A stretch of 64,000 nucleotides of DNA from JAPKYZ01 sp033763835 (GTDB taxonomy: Bacteria; Acidobacteriota; Terriglobia; Bryobacterales; Bryobacteraceae), in assembly GCA_033763835.1 (NCBI GenBank), contig JANRJS010000008.1:124001-188000 (forward strand), given 5' to 3'. The position numbers were made by a program, and so were the translations under genes. This document shows, in pieces, positions 34,167 through 42,701 of this stretch (position 1 is its first letter; every line of letters begins with the position of its first letter). The notes under the pieces are model-generated. The model was not told the origin of the DNA. It ran no database searches and saw only the letters and a list, made by a program, of their open reading frames with translations.

Positions 34167-36185
34167 CTACACGGCGATCTGGTCGAGCGCGGAAATCCGG
34201 ACTCCGCCGCGAATCTCGCCCGACTCCAGACGCTCGAACGCAGGGCCGCCCGCGAAGGCGTCGTCGGTCGCGAGCCGCCCGAAGTCGAGCCCGATCTTAC
34301 GCTGGATTTCGGTCACCGAAACTTGAAAGAAGCCGGGATTGAACGCTTCCTGCAAATCGTCCGCGTCGCCGATCATGTCGTCTTGCGTGAGGACGAACGC
34401 CGCCGCCGAAAGCTTGCCGTCCTCGCGCACCAGCGCCGCTACCTTCCAAAATTCCAGCGGAATACGGATGGGCGGAGTGACCTTGCCCTCGTTGTCGTAA
34501 AGCGGATCGTAGGGCGAAAAGATCGGGCCGGTGAAGACGGTCATGCGCTTTTGATCGCGCTTGGCTTTGTTCAAGAGGTGGTCCTCGATGCCTGCCCACA
34601 ATTCGCGCCCCTGGTTGAAGTCCTTGTGTTGGGGGGAGCAGTTGGTCCAGTGAAAGGTGTCGTCGTTGGCCTTTTTCGCGTCGGTGGAATTGTCGCCCCA
34701 CACCGGATCGAGCCGCCGGACTAGATGGCCGCGGTCCAACTTATTGCCCGAGTAGGCTTCGTTGCCGACCTGATACCGCTTATCGATGCGCGGGTCGTAG
34801 AACCAGGCGTCGCCGGAACGGCTGCCGATACTCGGGCGTCGCAGTCCATCGATGTTGACGGCGGTGTAGATCGCCAAACGACGGCGCTTGCTCATCGCGA
34901 TCGAGAAATGGAAGTAGTCGAACAGGTACTTTTGCCCATCCCTCGGGCGGCGGTTGACGACGGCCGTGTTCGCCAGCCAAGCGGCCATGACGGGCGCGGG
35001 AACATCGAAGCCCGGAAGGAAGTCGCGGCGGTAGCCGTCGCGGATGCTGTAGTTGGGGTCGATGGAAATTTTCTCGCCCGGTTCCGGTACGGGCGCCGGT
35101 TCCGGAGCGGCGGGCGGGGGAACCGCTGGCGCGGGTAGCGGGGCGGCTGCGCCTCCCAGACTCAAGGTGATCGTCAGGGGAACTGTGACCGTCACCGAAT
35201 TCGAATCGCTCATTTTTGGGTCCTCTTTCTTCGCCGCGCTTGCGGCTTGCGCCAGCTCGACGGGGTTCGGCGGCGCGGTTTCAAGGATGGCTCTCCGTAT
35301 CGCCGCCCGCTCTCCGGTCAAAATCTCGGACTCGAGCCTCCGCACGACGCTCGAGACGCGGATGCCTTCGTTCGCCACCCAAACGAAATCGCCATCCTCG
35401 CGCACCGGGCGGCCCGCCGCGTCGAGTTGCGGCACGCCCGAATGGTGCAGCGCCACCAACTCGAACTGATCGTTAAAGCAGGGCGCGCCGGACGAGCCGG
35501 GTTCGGTGTCGGTGGAGTAGTGCACGAAGTCGTCGAAGATATCGACGACGTGGTTGCGGCGAAAGGCGATTTGCTTGGGCTGGCCGCGCGGGTGCTGGAT
35601 GATGTTGAGCGGATCGTCTTTATCGGCCTTGCCCAATTCGGCGATGAGCGGGACGAAGCCATAGCCCGTCAAATCGCGGCCGGAACGGGATCGCGGCGCG
35701 ACGGCGACCATTGTAAAGTCCAAGGTCCGGTCGCTTAAGAAGAACCGCGCGGGGTCGAGCGCGAACGATTGCAATGGGGGGAATGTCCCGTCGTTCGTCT
35801 CCTGAAAATCCATCTCGATGGCCGCGCCCGCCGCTTCGCCCGAGGACCGGATCACGTGCTGGTTAGTGATCATGACGCCGGGCGAAATCAGAAATCCGGT
35901 GCCAAACACCCGGCCGACGCGCACCCGGCCCACCGCGCGGCCCACGGCGACGGCCAGCGTGAAGAAATTCATTCCGAACAGGTCGTTCGCGCCGATGACC
36001 CGCTCCCGCGCGAACGAGACGTCCTCCGGGCGGTCGACGATAGCGGCCGCCAGGCTCTCCGAAGCCAACCGCGAAAGGCGATTCTTGCGGCGCACTGTCC
36101 CCACCGGAGCGTCGGGAAGCCGGTCGCCCTCGCGGCCGATGTAGCGGCGTCCGGCCGCTTCGAGCGTTTCAAGATCGAGTGGCAT
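34167..36185 (-). CDS. Trypsin-like protease fused to DNA/RNA non-specific endonuclease
   Basis: The 672-residue protein lacks a signal peptide. Residues about 60-300 form a trypsin/V8-like serine protease: H110 (ITNQHVIRSSG), D156 (TLDFTMVAV) and S232 in TEPGSSGAPCF. After a proline/alanine-rich linker (about 345-370), residues about 375-672 form a DNA/RNA non-specific (NUC) endonuclease with the DRGH core (484-487, catalytic H487) and the metal-site asparagine N515 in WTNCSPQHKDFNQG. Such fusions look like proteolytically activated nucleases, but no published role is asserted here. It is the first gene of a leftward operon with DUF2277 and ankyrin genes; upstream lies the exporter promoter region. 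Confidence 0.9.
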   Translation of the reverse strand: MPLDLETLEAAGRRYIGREGDRLPDAPVGTVRRKNRLSRLASESLAAAIVDRPEDVSFARERVIGANDLFGMNFFTLAVAVGRAVGRVRVGRVFGTGFLISPGVMITNQHVIRSSGEAAGAAIEMDFQETNDGTFPPLQSFALDPARFFLSDRTLDFTMVAVAPRSRSGRDLTGYGFVPLIAELGKADKDDPLNIIQHPRGQPKQIAFRRNHVVDIFDDFVHYSTDTEPGSSGAPCFNDQFELVALHHSGVPQLDAAGRPVREDGDFVWVANEGIRVSSVVRRLESEILTGERAAIRRAILETAPPNPVELAQAASAAKKEDPKMSDSNSVTVTVPLTITLSLGGAAAPLPAPAVPPPAAPEPAPVPEPGEKISIDPNYSIRDGYRRDFLPGFDVPAPVMAAWLANTAVVNRRPRDGQKYLFDYFHFSIAMSKRRRLAIYTAVNIDGLRRPSIGSRSGDAWFYDPRIDKRYQVGNEAYSGNKLDRGHLVRRLDPVWGDNSTDAKKANDDTFHWTNCSPQHKDFNQGRELWAGIEDHLLNKAKRDQKRMTVFTGPIFSPYDPLYDNEGKVTPPIRIPLEFWKVAALVREDGKLSAAAFVLTQDDMIGDADDLQEAFNPGFFQVSVTEIQRKIGLDFGRLATDDAFAGGPAFERLESGEIRGGVRISALDQIAV

Positions 36186-36216
36186 CGATCTATCGTGTCG
36201 CGGTCCCCATCGCGCG

Positions 36217-36299
36217 TGTCAGACAAACGGGTAACGGGGCGATGAATTTACAGGTGGTTTTTCCACCGCCGCCGGACATCGGCGTCCCAGAACCGGACA
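36217..36299. promoter_or_regulatory. Candidate upstream activator sites for the sigma-54 promoter
   Basis: TGTCAGACA at 36217-36225 is a perfect short inverted repeat. CCGGACA occurs at 36272-36278 and again at 36293-36299, 21 bases apart (two helical turns), and GGAC(N6)GTCC spans 36274-36287. These lie 55-135 bases before the candidate sigma-54 promoter, the usual range for NtrC-type enhancer sites. No experimental site is known to me, so this is tentative. The 36186-36390 gap also holds a GGTGG-TTTTT-CCACC hairpin at 36253-36267. Confidence 0.35.
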
Positions 36300-36350
36300 C
36301 CCTTTCCCCCAGCGGATCGCTAATTCGCTGATTCCGAGCAAGATCGCCGA

Positions 36351-36366
36351 TGGAACCTTGTGTGCA
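36351..36366 (+). promoter_or_regulatory. Candidate sigma-54 promoter of the exporter operon
   Basis: TGGAACCTTGTGTGCA matches the consensus TGGCACGNNNNTTGCW with the invariant GG (36352-36353) and GC (36364-36365) exactly twelve bases apart. Three positions differ from consensus. The predicted start of transcription is 15 or so bases before ATG 36391. The operon encodes an NtrC-type activator with an intact GAFTDA motif, which is what a sigma-54 promoter needs. Confidence 0.6.
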
Positions 36367-36390
36367 CTCAAACGTACTAGAGAAAGACCG

Positions 36391-37644
36391 ATGGACGTTA
36401 AACGCGAAGGTGTCGGACGAAAAAAGCTGATCTGGCGGATTTTCTGGATTCTCGCCATCCTGGTCTCGATTCCGCTCATCACGTGGGCGCTTTCGAGGAT
36501 GAAGCCGGCGGCGCCCACGGTTGAACTCGCGACCCTATGGCCCGATACCGTGCGCCGGGGCCCGATGGTCCGCAATACGCGCGGTTTGGGGACGCTGGTG
36601 CCGGAGGAGATCCTCTTCATTCCAGCGCAGAACGACGGGCGCGTAGAGAAAGTGGCGTTGCGCCCGGGCGTGACCGTGAATCCGGACACTGTGTTGCTGG
36701 TGTTGTCGAATCCGGAACTCGAACTCCAGATGGTCGACTACGAGTGGCAGGTGAAAGCCGCGGAGGCGACGCTCGCCGATCTGCGGGTTCGCCTGAAGCA
36801 GCAGAAGCTGGAGCAGCAGGCGCGCGCGGCGCAGATCCGGGCCGATCAGGTGAAGGCGCAAATCACGTATGAGCGTGACGCGCAGTTATTCAAGAACGGT
36901 CTGACGCCCGACTTGACGGTGAAGCTCTCCGAAGCGAGCGCCGCGGAGTTGAAGCACCGATCGAAGGTGGAGGAAGATCGCCTCGCGAGCTACGACGAGA
37001 TGATCGCCGCGCAGCTCGACGCGCAGCGCGTCAACGTGGAGAAGCTCCGCGCCGCTTACGACCTTAAGAAGAAGCAGGTGGATCAATTGACGGTCCGCGC
37101 CGGAACTTCGGGCGTGCTACAGGAACTCACCTTGCAGGCCGGGCAACGCGTGACGGTCGGCACGGTGCTCGCCAAGGTGGTGCAGCCCACGCGTCTCAAG
37201 GCCGAATTGAAGATTCCCGAAACGCAGGCGAAGGACGTCATGCTCGGGCAGGACGCGGAGATCGACACGCGCAACGGGATTGTCAAAGGCCGCGTGTCGC
37301 GCATCGACCCTAACGCGATCAACGGCACGGTGACAGTGGACGTACGCCTGGAAGGTCCGCTGCCACCCGGCGCGCGCCCCGATTTAAGCGTGGACGGCAA
37401 TGTGATCCTCGAAAATCTCGCCGATGTCCTGCATGTCGGGCGTCCGGTATTTGGGCAACCGAATTCGACCATTACGCTGTTCAAGATCGACCCCGACGGC
37501 AAGGAAGCGAACCGCGTGCAGGTGAAGTTGGGCCGCGGCGCGGTCAACACCATCGAGATTCTAGACGGCCTGAAAGCCGGCGACAAAGTGATCCTGTCCG
37601 ACATGAGCGCGCAGGACGGGCAGAACCGCATTCGACTGAACTAA
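36391..37644 (+). CDS. Efflux periplasmic adaptor subunit (HlyD/MacA-like)
   Basis: This 417-residue membrane-fusion protein has one N-terminal transmembrane helix (residues about 12-33). A split lipoyl-like domain, a long coiled coil (about 120-225, rich in K, Q, E and A) and a beta-barrel follow (LKAELKIPETQAKDVMLGQDAEI). It would bridge an inner-membrane pump to an outer-membrane channel. The ATG at 36391 is preferred over 36358 because the earlier start would lie inside the sigma-54 promoter. It leads the operon with two ABC ATPases, a sigma-54 activator and its kinase; no permease or outer-membrane gene is present. Confidence 0.9.
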   Translation: MDVKREGVGRKKLIWRIFWILAILVSIPLITWALSRMKPAAPTVELATLWPDTVRRGPMVRNTRGLGTLVPEEILFIPAQNDGRVEKVALRPGVTVNPDTVLLVLSNPELELQMVDYEWQVKAAEATLADLRVRLKQQKLEQQARAAQIRADQVKAQITYERDAQLFKNGLTPDLTVKLSEASAAELKHRSKVEEDRLASYDEMIAAQLDAQRVNVEKLRAAYDLKKKQVDQLTVRAGTSGVLQELTLQAGQRVTVGTVLAKVVQPTRLKAELKIPETQAKDVMLGQDAEIDTRNGIVKGRVSRIDPNAINGTVTVDVRLEGPLPPGARPDLSVDGNVILENLADVLHVGRPVFGQPNSTITLFKIDPDGKEANRVQVKLGRGAVNTIEILDGLKAGDKVILSDMSAQDGQNRIRLN

Positions 37645-37667
37645 ATTTCCGGGAGAAAGAAAATCGC

Positions 37668-38372
37668 ATGACCAACGGCGGCAGTTCGCTGATCAAGCTG
37701 GACGGCGTCACGAAGGTGTTCCTCACCGACGAGGTGGAGACGCACGCGCTGGGCGGCATTCATTTGGACGTGAAGAAGGGCGAATACGTGGCCATCGCGG
37801 GACCGTCGGGCTGCGGAAAATCGACGCTGCTCGCGATTCTCGGCCTGCTCGATTCGCCCTCGGGCGGCACCTACGTGCTGAACGGCCGGCCGGTGGAGAA
37901 TCTCAAGATGAACGAGCGCGCGCGCATCCGTAACCGCGAGATCGGGTTCATCTTCCAGGCGTTCAACCTGATCGGCGACTTGACCGTTTACGAGAACGTC
38001 GAACTGCCATTGACCTATCGCGGAATGGGCGGCGCGGAACGCAAGAAGCGCGTGCAGGAATCGCTGGAGCGGGTGGGTATGTCGCATCGCGTGAAGCATT
38101 ACCCGTCGCAACTGTCGGGCGGCCAGCAACAGCGCGTGGCCGTCGCGCGCGCCTTGGCGGGCGAGCCGTCGATCCTGCTCGCCGACGAGCCCACCGGAAA
38201 CCTCGATTCCACCAACGGCGAAGCGGTGATGGAGTTACTACGCGACCTGCACCGGTCGGGCGCTACCATTTGCATGGTGACCCACGACCCCCGTTACGCG
38301 CGCCACGCCGACCGCGAAATCCACCTGTTCGACGGACGCATTGTCGAGGAGAAGAGCGAAGCCGTTCAATGA
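37668..38372 (+). CDS. ABC transporter ATP-binding protein (MacB/LolD type)
   Basis: The 234-residue ATPase has Walker A GPSGCGKS at residues 45-52, the Q-loop in IFQAFNL, the signature LSGGQQQRVAVARAL and Walker B ILLADEPTGNLDS, with the H-loop in VTHD. The pattern fits MacB/LolD/FtsE-like ATPases, which power mechanotransmission exporters. It lies 23 bases after the adaptor gene behind a GGGAGAAAGAAA ribosome-binding stretch, and overlaps the second ATPase gene by four bases (ATGA). The permease it would serve is not encoded next to it. Confidence 0.93.
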   Translation: MTNGGSSLIKLDGVTKVFLTDEVETHALGGIHLDVKKGEYVAIAGPSGCGKSTLLAILGLLDSPSGGTYVLNGRPVENLKMNERARIRNREIGFIFQAFNLIGDLTVYENVELPLTYRGMGGAERKKRVQESLERVGMSHRVKHYPSQLSGGQQQRVAVARALAGEPSILLADEPTGNLDSTNGEAVMELLRDLHRSGATICMVTHDPRYARHADREIHLFDGRIVEEKSEAVQ

Positions 38373-39103
38373 TCTCGCTGCGCGGGGTGGAGAAGACGGT
38401 TAAGCATGGACCGAATACGGCGTACATACTGCGCCGCATCAATCTCGACATCGCCGAGGGCGAATTCGTCTCCATCATGGGACCGTCGGGCGCGGGCAAG
38501 TCCACACTGCTGCACCTCATCGGCATGTACGATTCCGAGTGGACGGGCGAGTATCGTTTTCTCGATATCGACATCCACCGGTTGAACAAGGCGAAGCGTT
38601 CCGAGATCTACAAACAATATTTCGGGTTTGTGTTTCAGAGCTACCACCTGCTGGATAATCTGACCGTGTACGAGAATCTCGAAATCCCGCTGAGCTACCG
38701 CAACGTGCGCAAAAGCGAGCGGGAATCGATCGTCGCCGACGCGCTCGACCGGTTCCATATCGTCGGCAAGAAGGATCTATTTCCGAACCAACTTTCGGGA
38801 GGCCAGCAGCAACTGGTGGCGATCGCGCGCGCGATGATCGCGAATCCGAAAGTCCTTCTGGCGGACGAACCCACCGGCAACTTGCACTCGTCGCAGGGCC
38901 GCGAAATCATGGACATGTTCCGCCAGTTGAACGACGCCGGAACGACGATCATCCAGGTGACGCACTCCGACCAGAATGCCGCCTACGGGAACCGCATTGT
39001 CGAGATTTCCGACGGCTGGATTACGGCCACGCGGCCTTTGGGCCGCGGGGAAACGCCAAACGATGAAACTAATTCGCGCCGCCCCGCGGCTGCTGATCGC
39101 TGA
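38369..39103 (+). CDS. ABC transporter ATP-binding protein, second copy
   Basis: This 244-residue ATPase has Walker A GPSGAGKST, signature LSGGQQQLVAIARAM, Walker B VLLADEPTGNLHSS and the H-loop VTHSD. It differs from the first ATPase in the residues after Walker B and in the Q-loop (VFQSYHLL), so the pair is not a recent copy. Its ATG at 38369 overlaps the previous stop by four bases. Frames from 38270 are longer but absorb the previous gene. Its last 41 bases overlap the start of the regulator gene. The two ATPases may form a heterodimer. Confidence 0.91.
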   Translation: MISLRGVEKTVKHGPNTAYILRRINLDIAEGEFVSIMGPSGAGKSTLLHLIGMYDSEWTGEYRFLDIDIHRLNKAKRSEIYKQYFGFVFQSYHLLDNLTVYENLEIPLSYRNVRKSERESIVADALDRFHIVGKKDLFPNQLSGGQQQLVAIARAMIANPKVLLADEPTGNLHSSQGREIMDMFRQLNDAGTTIIQVTHSDQNAAYGNRIVEISDGWITATRPLGRGETPNDETNSRRPAAADR

Positions 39104-40430
39104 CGATCAACCGGACGTTGTCGAGGCGCTGCGATTCCTGTTCAAGAACGAGGAATACGCAATCGAGTCCGTGTCTTCGCCTCAAGCGGTCTTGCAGGCG
39201 ATCGAAGCTCGCGAATACGATCTTCTGCTGGCCGATCTGAACTACACGCGGGATACGACATCGGGAGCCGAGGGCCTCGATTTGCTGGCGAAAGTTCAAG
39301 CGCTCGACCCCGCGTTGCCTGTCGTAGTGATGACCGCTTGGGGATCCGTCGAACTCGCCGTCGAAGCGATGCGGCGCGGCGCGCGGGACTTCATCGCCAA
39401 GCCATGGGATAACGCGCGGGTCCGCGCCATTGTGCGCACCCAACTCGAACTCGCGGAGGCGTTGAAACGAGGGCAGAGGCTCGAAGCGGAAAATCGTTTA
39501 CTGCGCGCGGGCGAGGGTACGGCGCTGATCGCGCAGTCGGCCGCGATGCAACCGGTGCTCGACTTGATCGCGCGCGTCGGCCCGTCGGACGCCAACGTTC
39601 TAATTACCGGCGAACCGGGCACGGGTAAGGAAGTGGTGGCGCGCTCTCTCCACATGGTGTCGCTGCGCGCGGCGAAGCCCATGGTGACGGTGAACGCCGG
39701 CGGGCTCGCCGAAGGGATTTTCGAGAGCGAACTGTTCGGGCACGTGAAGGGAGCTTTCACCGACGCGAAGACCGATCGCGTGGGCCGCTTCGAACTCGCC
39801 GACGGCGCGACGCTATTCCTCGATGAGATCGCGAATGTGCCGCTCAACTTGCAGGCGAAGCTGCTGCGCGTGCTCGAGACGGGCGAGATGGAGCGCGTGG
39901 GTTCGTCGAAGACCCGCAAGGTGGACGCGCGCGTGCTCTCGGCTACCAACGCGAATCTCGCGCAAGAGGTGACGGGGGGACGTTTCCGCGAGGATCTGCT
40001 GTTCCGCCTGAACACCATCGAGATTCATCTACCGCCGCTGCGGGAGCGGCGCGAGGACATTCCCTTGCTGGCGGGACATTTCCTACGCCAGCACGCCACG
40101 CGCTATCGCAAGAACGTCGCGGGATTCGAGAACGCGGCGCTGCAATCGCTGCTCGACAACCCGTGGCAGGGTAACGTGCGCGAACTCACGCACGTCGTCG
40201 AACGCGCCGTGCTGATGGCCCAAGGCCCAATGGTCAAGGCGCAGGACCTCGCATTGCGCGTGGGCCGCGACGCACCGGCGAAGCTCGACGAAATGTCTCT
40301 GGAAGAGGTGGAAGCGTTCCTGATCCGCAAAGCGCTCGACCGCCACTCGGGCAATGTTAGCCACGCCGCGGCGACGCTCGGCCTCTCGCGCAGCGCGCTC
40401 TACCGGCGCCTGCAGCGTTATGGTCTCTAG
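39063..40430 (+). CDS. Sigma-54-dependent response regulator (NtrC family)
   Basis: The 455-residue protein has a receiver domain with phospho-acceptor D58 (LLLADLNYTRD) and K in IAKPW. The AAA+ domain follows with Walker A GEPGTGKE and the sigma-54 contact loop GHVKGAFTDAKTD. The C-terminus is a Fis-type helix-turn-helix (GNVSHAAATLGLSRSALYRRL). It activates sigma-54 promoters when phosphorylated; the site at 36351-36366 ahead of its own operon is the obvious target. It overlaps the ATPase gene by 41 bases and is followed by its histidine kinase gene three bases on. Confidence 0.95.
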   Translation: MKLIRAAPRLLIADDQPDVVEALRFLFKNEEYAIESVSSPQAVLQAIEAREYDLLLADLNYTRDTTSGAEGLDLLAKVQALDPALPVVVMTAWGSVELAVEAMRRGARDFIAKPWDNARVRAIVRTQLELAEALKRGQRLEAENRLLRAGEGTALIAQSAAMQPVLDLIARVGPSDANVLITGEPGTGKEVVARSLHMVSLRAAKPMVTVNAGGLAEGIFESELFGHVKGAFTDAKTDRVGRFELADGATLFLDEIANVPLNLQAKLLRVLETGEMERVGSSKTRKVDARVLSATNANLAQEVTGGRFREDLLFRLNTIEIHLPPLRERREDIPLLAGHFLRQHATRYRKNVAGFENAALQSLLDNPWQGNVRELTHVVERAVLMAQGPMVKAQDLALRVGRDAPAKLDEMSLEEVEAFLIRKALDRHSGNVSHAAATLGLSRSALYRRLQRYGL

Positions 40431-40433
40431 TGC

Positions 40434-41732
40434 GTGAAGCGCCTATTTCACGAACGACGCGTCTATCTGATCGCACTGCTCGGCGGGCTTCCGGGCCTGA
40501 TCGCGGCTCTCCTATTGCTGTGGGTGGGCGGCTATTCGAGCAAGGTTATTTGGACGGTGGCGATTCTCGTCGGGGGAGTTTTGCTCGCCTGCGCGTCCTC
40601 TGTCCGGGAGCGCGTGGTAAATCCTCTGCGAACGATCGCGAATCTTCTCGAAGCGATGCGCGAAGGCGATTATTCGATCCGCGCGCGTCACGCCCGGGGC
40701 GGCGATGCGTTGGGCGAGGTCATGCAGCAGGTGAACGTCATTGGCGCTACCCTGCGCGCGCAGCGTTTAGGCGCGCTGGAAGCGACGGCGCTTTTGCGAA
40801 AGGTGATGGAGGAGATCGACGTCGCCGTGTTTACCTTTGACACAGAGCGGCGCTTGAAATTCGTCAACCGGGCCGGAGAGCGTTTGTTGAATATTCCGGC
40901 GGAACGGGCGCTGGACCGCGATCTCGAATCGCTCGGGCTCGCCGCGGTTCTTGGGGCGCGCGGCGCGGCCGTCGATCATGCCTTCCCCGGCGCGTCCGGC
41001 CGATGGAGCGTCTCCCGCACATCGTTTCGCGAGGAAGGCAAGCCGCTTGAACTGCTTGTGCTGTCCGACGTCTCTCGAGCGTTGCGCGAAGAGGAACTGG
41101 CGGCTTGGCAGCGCATTGTGCGCGTGCTCGGCCACGAGTTGAACAACTCGCTCGCGCCGATTAAGTCGCTTGCCGGATCGATGAGCGCCACGTTGCGCGA
41201 AGAACCGCTGCCGCCGGATTGGCGCGACGACCTTCGCCGCGGTCTCGCGATTATCGAAAGCCGCTCCGACGGACTCGCCCGCTTTCTCGCCGCCTACGCG
41301 CAACTCGCGCGATTGCCCGCGCCGTCGAAAAGCCGTTTCGCACTGCGCCCGCTGGTGGCGCATGTGGCGCATCTCGAAACGCGCGCGCCCGTCGAGGCAT
41401 ACGGCGACGACGTCGCGATCGTCGCCGACGCCGCACAGATCGAGCAGGCGCTGATCAATCTGGTGCGTAACGCCGTCGACGCCGGTCCGCCGGTGCGAGT
41501 AGTTTGGCGGACTCTTCCCGGGCTGATCGAAATTCGGGTTACCGATCATGGCCCGGGTGTCGCCGGGGCGACGAATCTGTTCGTTCCGTTCTTTACCACG
41601 AAGCCGGGCGGCACGGGCATCGGACTCGCTCTTGCGCGCCAGATCGCGGAAGCGCACGGCGGATCGTTGACGCTCGCCGATCGCGGCACCGGTCCGGGCG
41701 CGGAAGCGAAGCTGCTGTTGCCCTTTGGGTAA
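40434..41732 (+). CDS. NtrY-like sensor histidine kinase
   Basis: This 432-residue kinase starts at GTG 40434, three bases after the regulator stop. Two transmembrane helices (about residues 12-30 and 37-55) are followed by a HAMP segment (VNPLRTIANLLEAMREGDYSI), a PAS domain (about 120-205), the phospho-acceptor HELNNSLAPIKS and the ATPase with NLVRNAVDA and DHGPG. With only a few residues outside the membrane between the helices, it probably senses a membrane or cytoplasmic cue. It is the natural partner of the adjacent NtrC-type regulator. Confidence 0.92.
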   Translation: MKRLFHERRVYLIALLGGLPGLIAALLLLWVGGYSSKVIWTVAILVGGVLLACASSVRERVVNPLRTIANLLEAMREGDYSIRARHARGGDALGEVMQQVNVIGATLRAQRLGALEATALLRKVMEEIDVAVFTFDTERRLKFVNRAGERLLNIPAERALDRDLESLGLAAVLGARGAAVDHAFPGASGRWSVSRTSFREEGKPLELLVLSDVSRALREEELAAWQRIVRVLGHELNNSLAPIKSLAGSMSATLREEPLPPDWRDDLRRGLAIIESRSDGLARFLAAYAQLARLPAPSKSRFALRPLVAHVAHLETRAPVEAYGDDVAIVADAAQIEQALINLVRNAVDAGPPVRVVWRTLPGLIEIRVTDHGPGVAGATNLFVPFFTTKPGGTGIGLALARQIAEAHGGSLTLADRGTGPGAEAKLLLPFG

Positions 41733-41754
41733 CGAGCGATGCCACAATAGCGCC

Positions 41755-42690
41755 ATGACGCGCCGCGAAATTTTGCTCTCGCCGCTGGCCTCCGTGGCCC
41801 CGCAAAATCTGGCCGAGCGCTTGGCGGGCGTGTATGGGCAAACGCTTACGGATTGCGTCTATACGCAGACGTTCGCGCTGCTGGGACGTTGGCGCATGGG
41901 GCAGACGCGAGCCGTCGAGGCGCTGCTCGAACCGTTTCTCGATGGGCGACAGGACAGCCTCGCAAAGCCGACCGCCAGCCACTACTCCGGCCATCTGGTG
42001 TTCCCACTTCTCGACCGCGACCATCGAGCGCAAGCGCTATTCCGGCGCGCAGCGGAGATGGCGTCCAGAAGTCCGCTCGATAACCAGATGTCGGACAGCG
42101 TGTTCATGGTGTGTCCGTTGCTCGCGATGGCGGGTATGGCGGATCGCGCCGCGACGCACTTCGAAAAGATGCAAGCGCTGTGCGAACGCGCCGATGGACT
42201 GTGGCGGCACTCGCCGCTCGCCGATGTGGCGTGGGGGCGGGGCAATGCGTTTCCGCTACTCGGACTCGCGATGACGTTGCGCGCCGCGCCCGCGAAGAAT
42301 GAACTTCGAGGTCCGTTCGGGAGTTTGGCGGCGGCCCTGTTGAAGCACCAGCAACCGGACGGCATGTGGCGGCAGGTGATCGACCAGCGGCGCGCGTGGC
42401 CCGAGTATTCCTGCACGGCGATGATCGCCGCCGCGCTGCATATCGGCGTGATACATCGCTGGCTGCCCGAAGGCGGGTTTTCGCGCGCGATCGAAAAGGC
42501 GTGGCAAGCCGTGGAACGCCGCACGCGCGTCGACGGTGTCGTGGAAGGCGTTTGCGAGTCGACCGGCAAGATGCCAGATCTCGACGCGTATCTCAACCGC
42601 AAGTCGATCACCGGGCTCGACCCGCGGGGCGGCGGCATGGCGCTTTTCGCGGCGACGGAACTCATGATGAAGGCCCCGCCGCGCGAGTAA
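41755..42690 (+). CDS. GH88/GH105-type unsaturated glycuronyl hydrolase-like protein
   Basis: This 311-residue (alpha/alpha)6-barrel protein has the family's catalytic-aspartate block MSDSVFMVCPLLAMAG (D near residue 114), DGLWRHSP, WGRGNAFPLLGLAM and DGMWRQVID. Members cleave unsaturated uronyl residues left by lyases acting on pectin or other acidic polysaccharides. The short N-terminal RREILLSPLAS segment may be a weak leader. It follows the kinase gene by 22 bases and precedes malate synthase by 11, but a functional link to either is not obvious. Confidence 0.8.
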   Translation: MTRREILLSPLASVAPQNLAERLAGVYGQTLTDCVYTQTFALLGRWRMGQTRAVEALLEPFLDGRQDSLAKPTASHYSGHLVFPLLDRDHRAQALFRRAAEMASRSPLDNQMSDSVFMVCPLLAMAGMADRAATHFEKMQALCERADGLWRHSPLADVAWGRGNAFPLLGLAMTLRAAPAKNELRGPFGSLAAALLKHQQPDGMWRQVIDQRRAWPEYSCTAMIAAALHIGVIHRWLPEGGFSRAIEKAWQAVERRTRVDGVVEGVCESTGKMPDLDAYLNRKSITGLDPRGGGMALFAATELMMKAPPRE

Positions 42691-42701
42691 GCTATTAGGG
42701 C

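Noticed and set aside
36253..36267. GGTGG-TTTTT-CCACC hairpin considered as an intrinsic terminator
   Set aside because: The stem is five bases, no T-run follows, and it lies between divergent genes.
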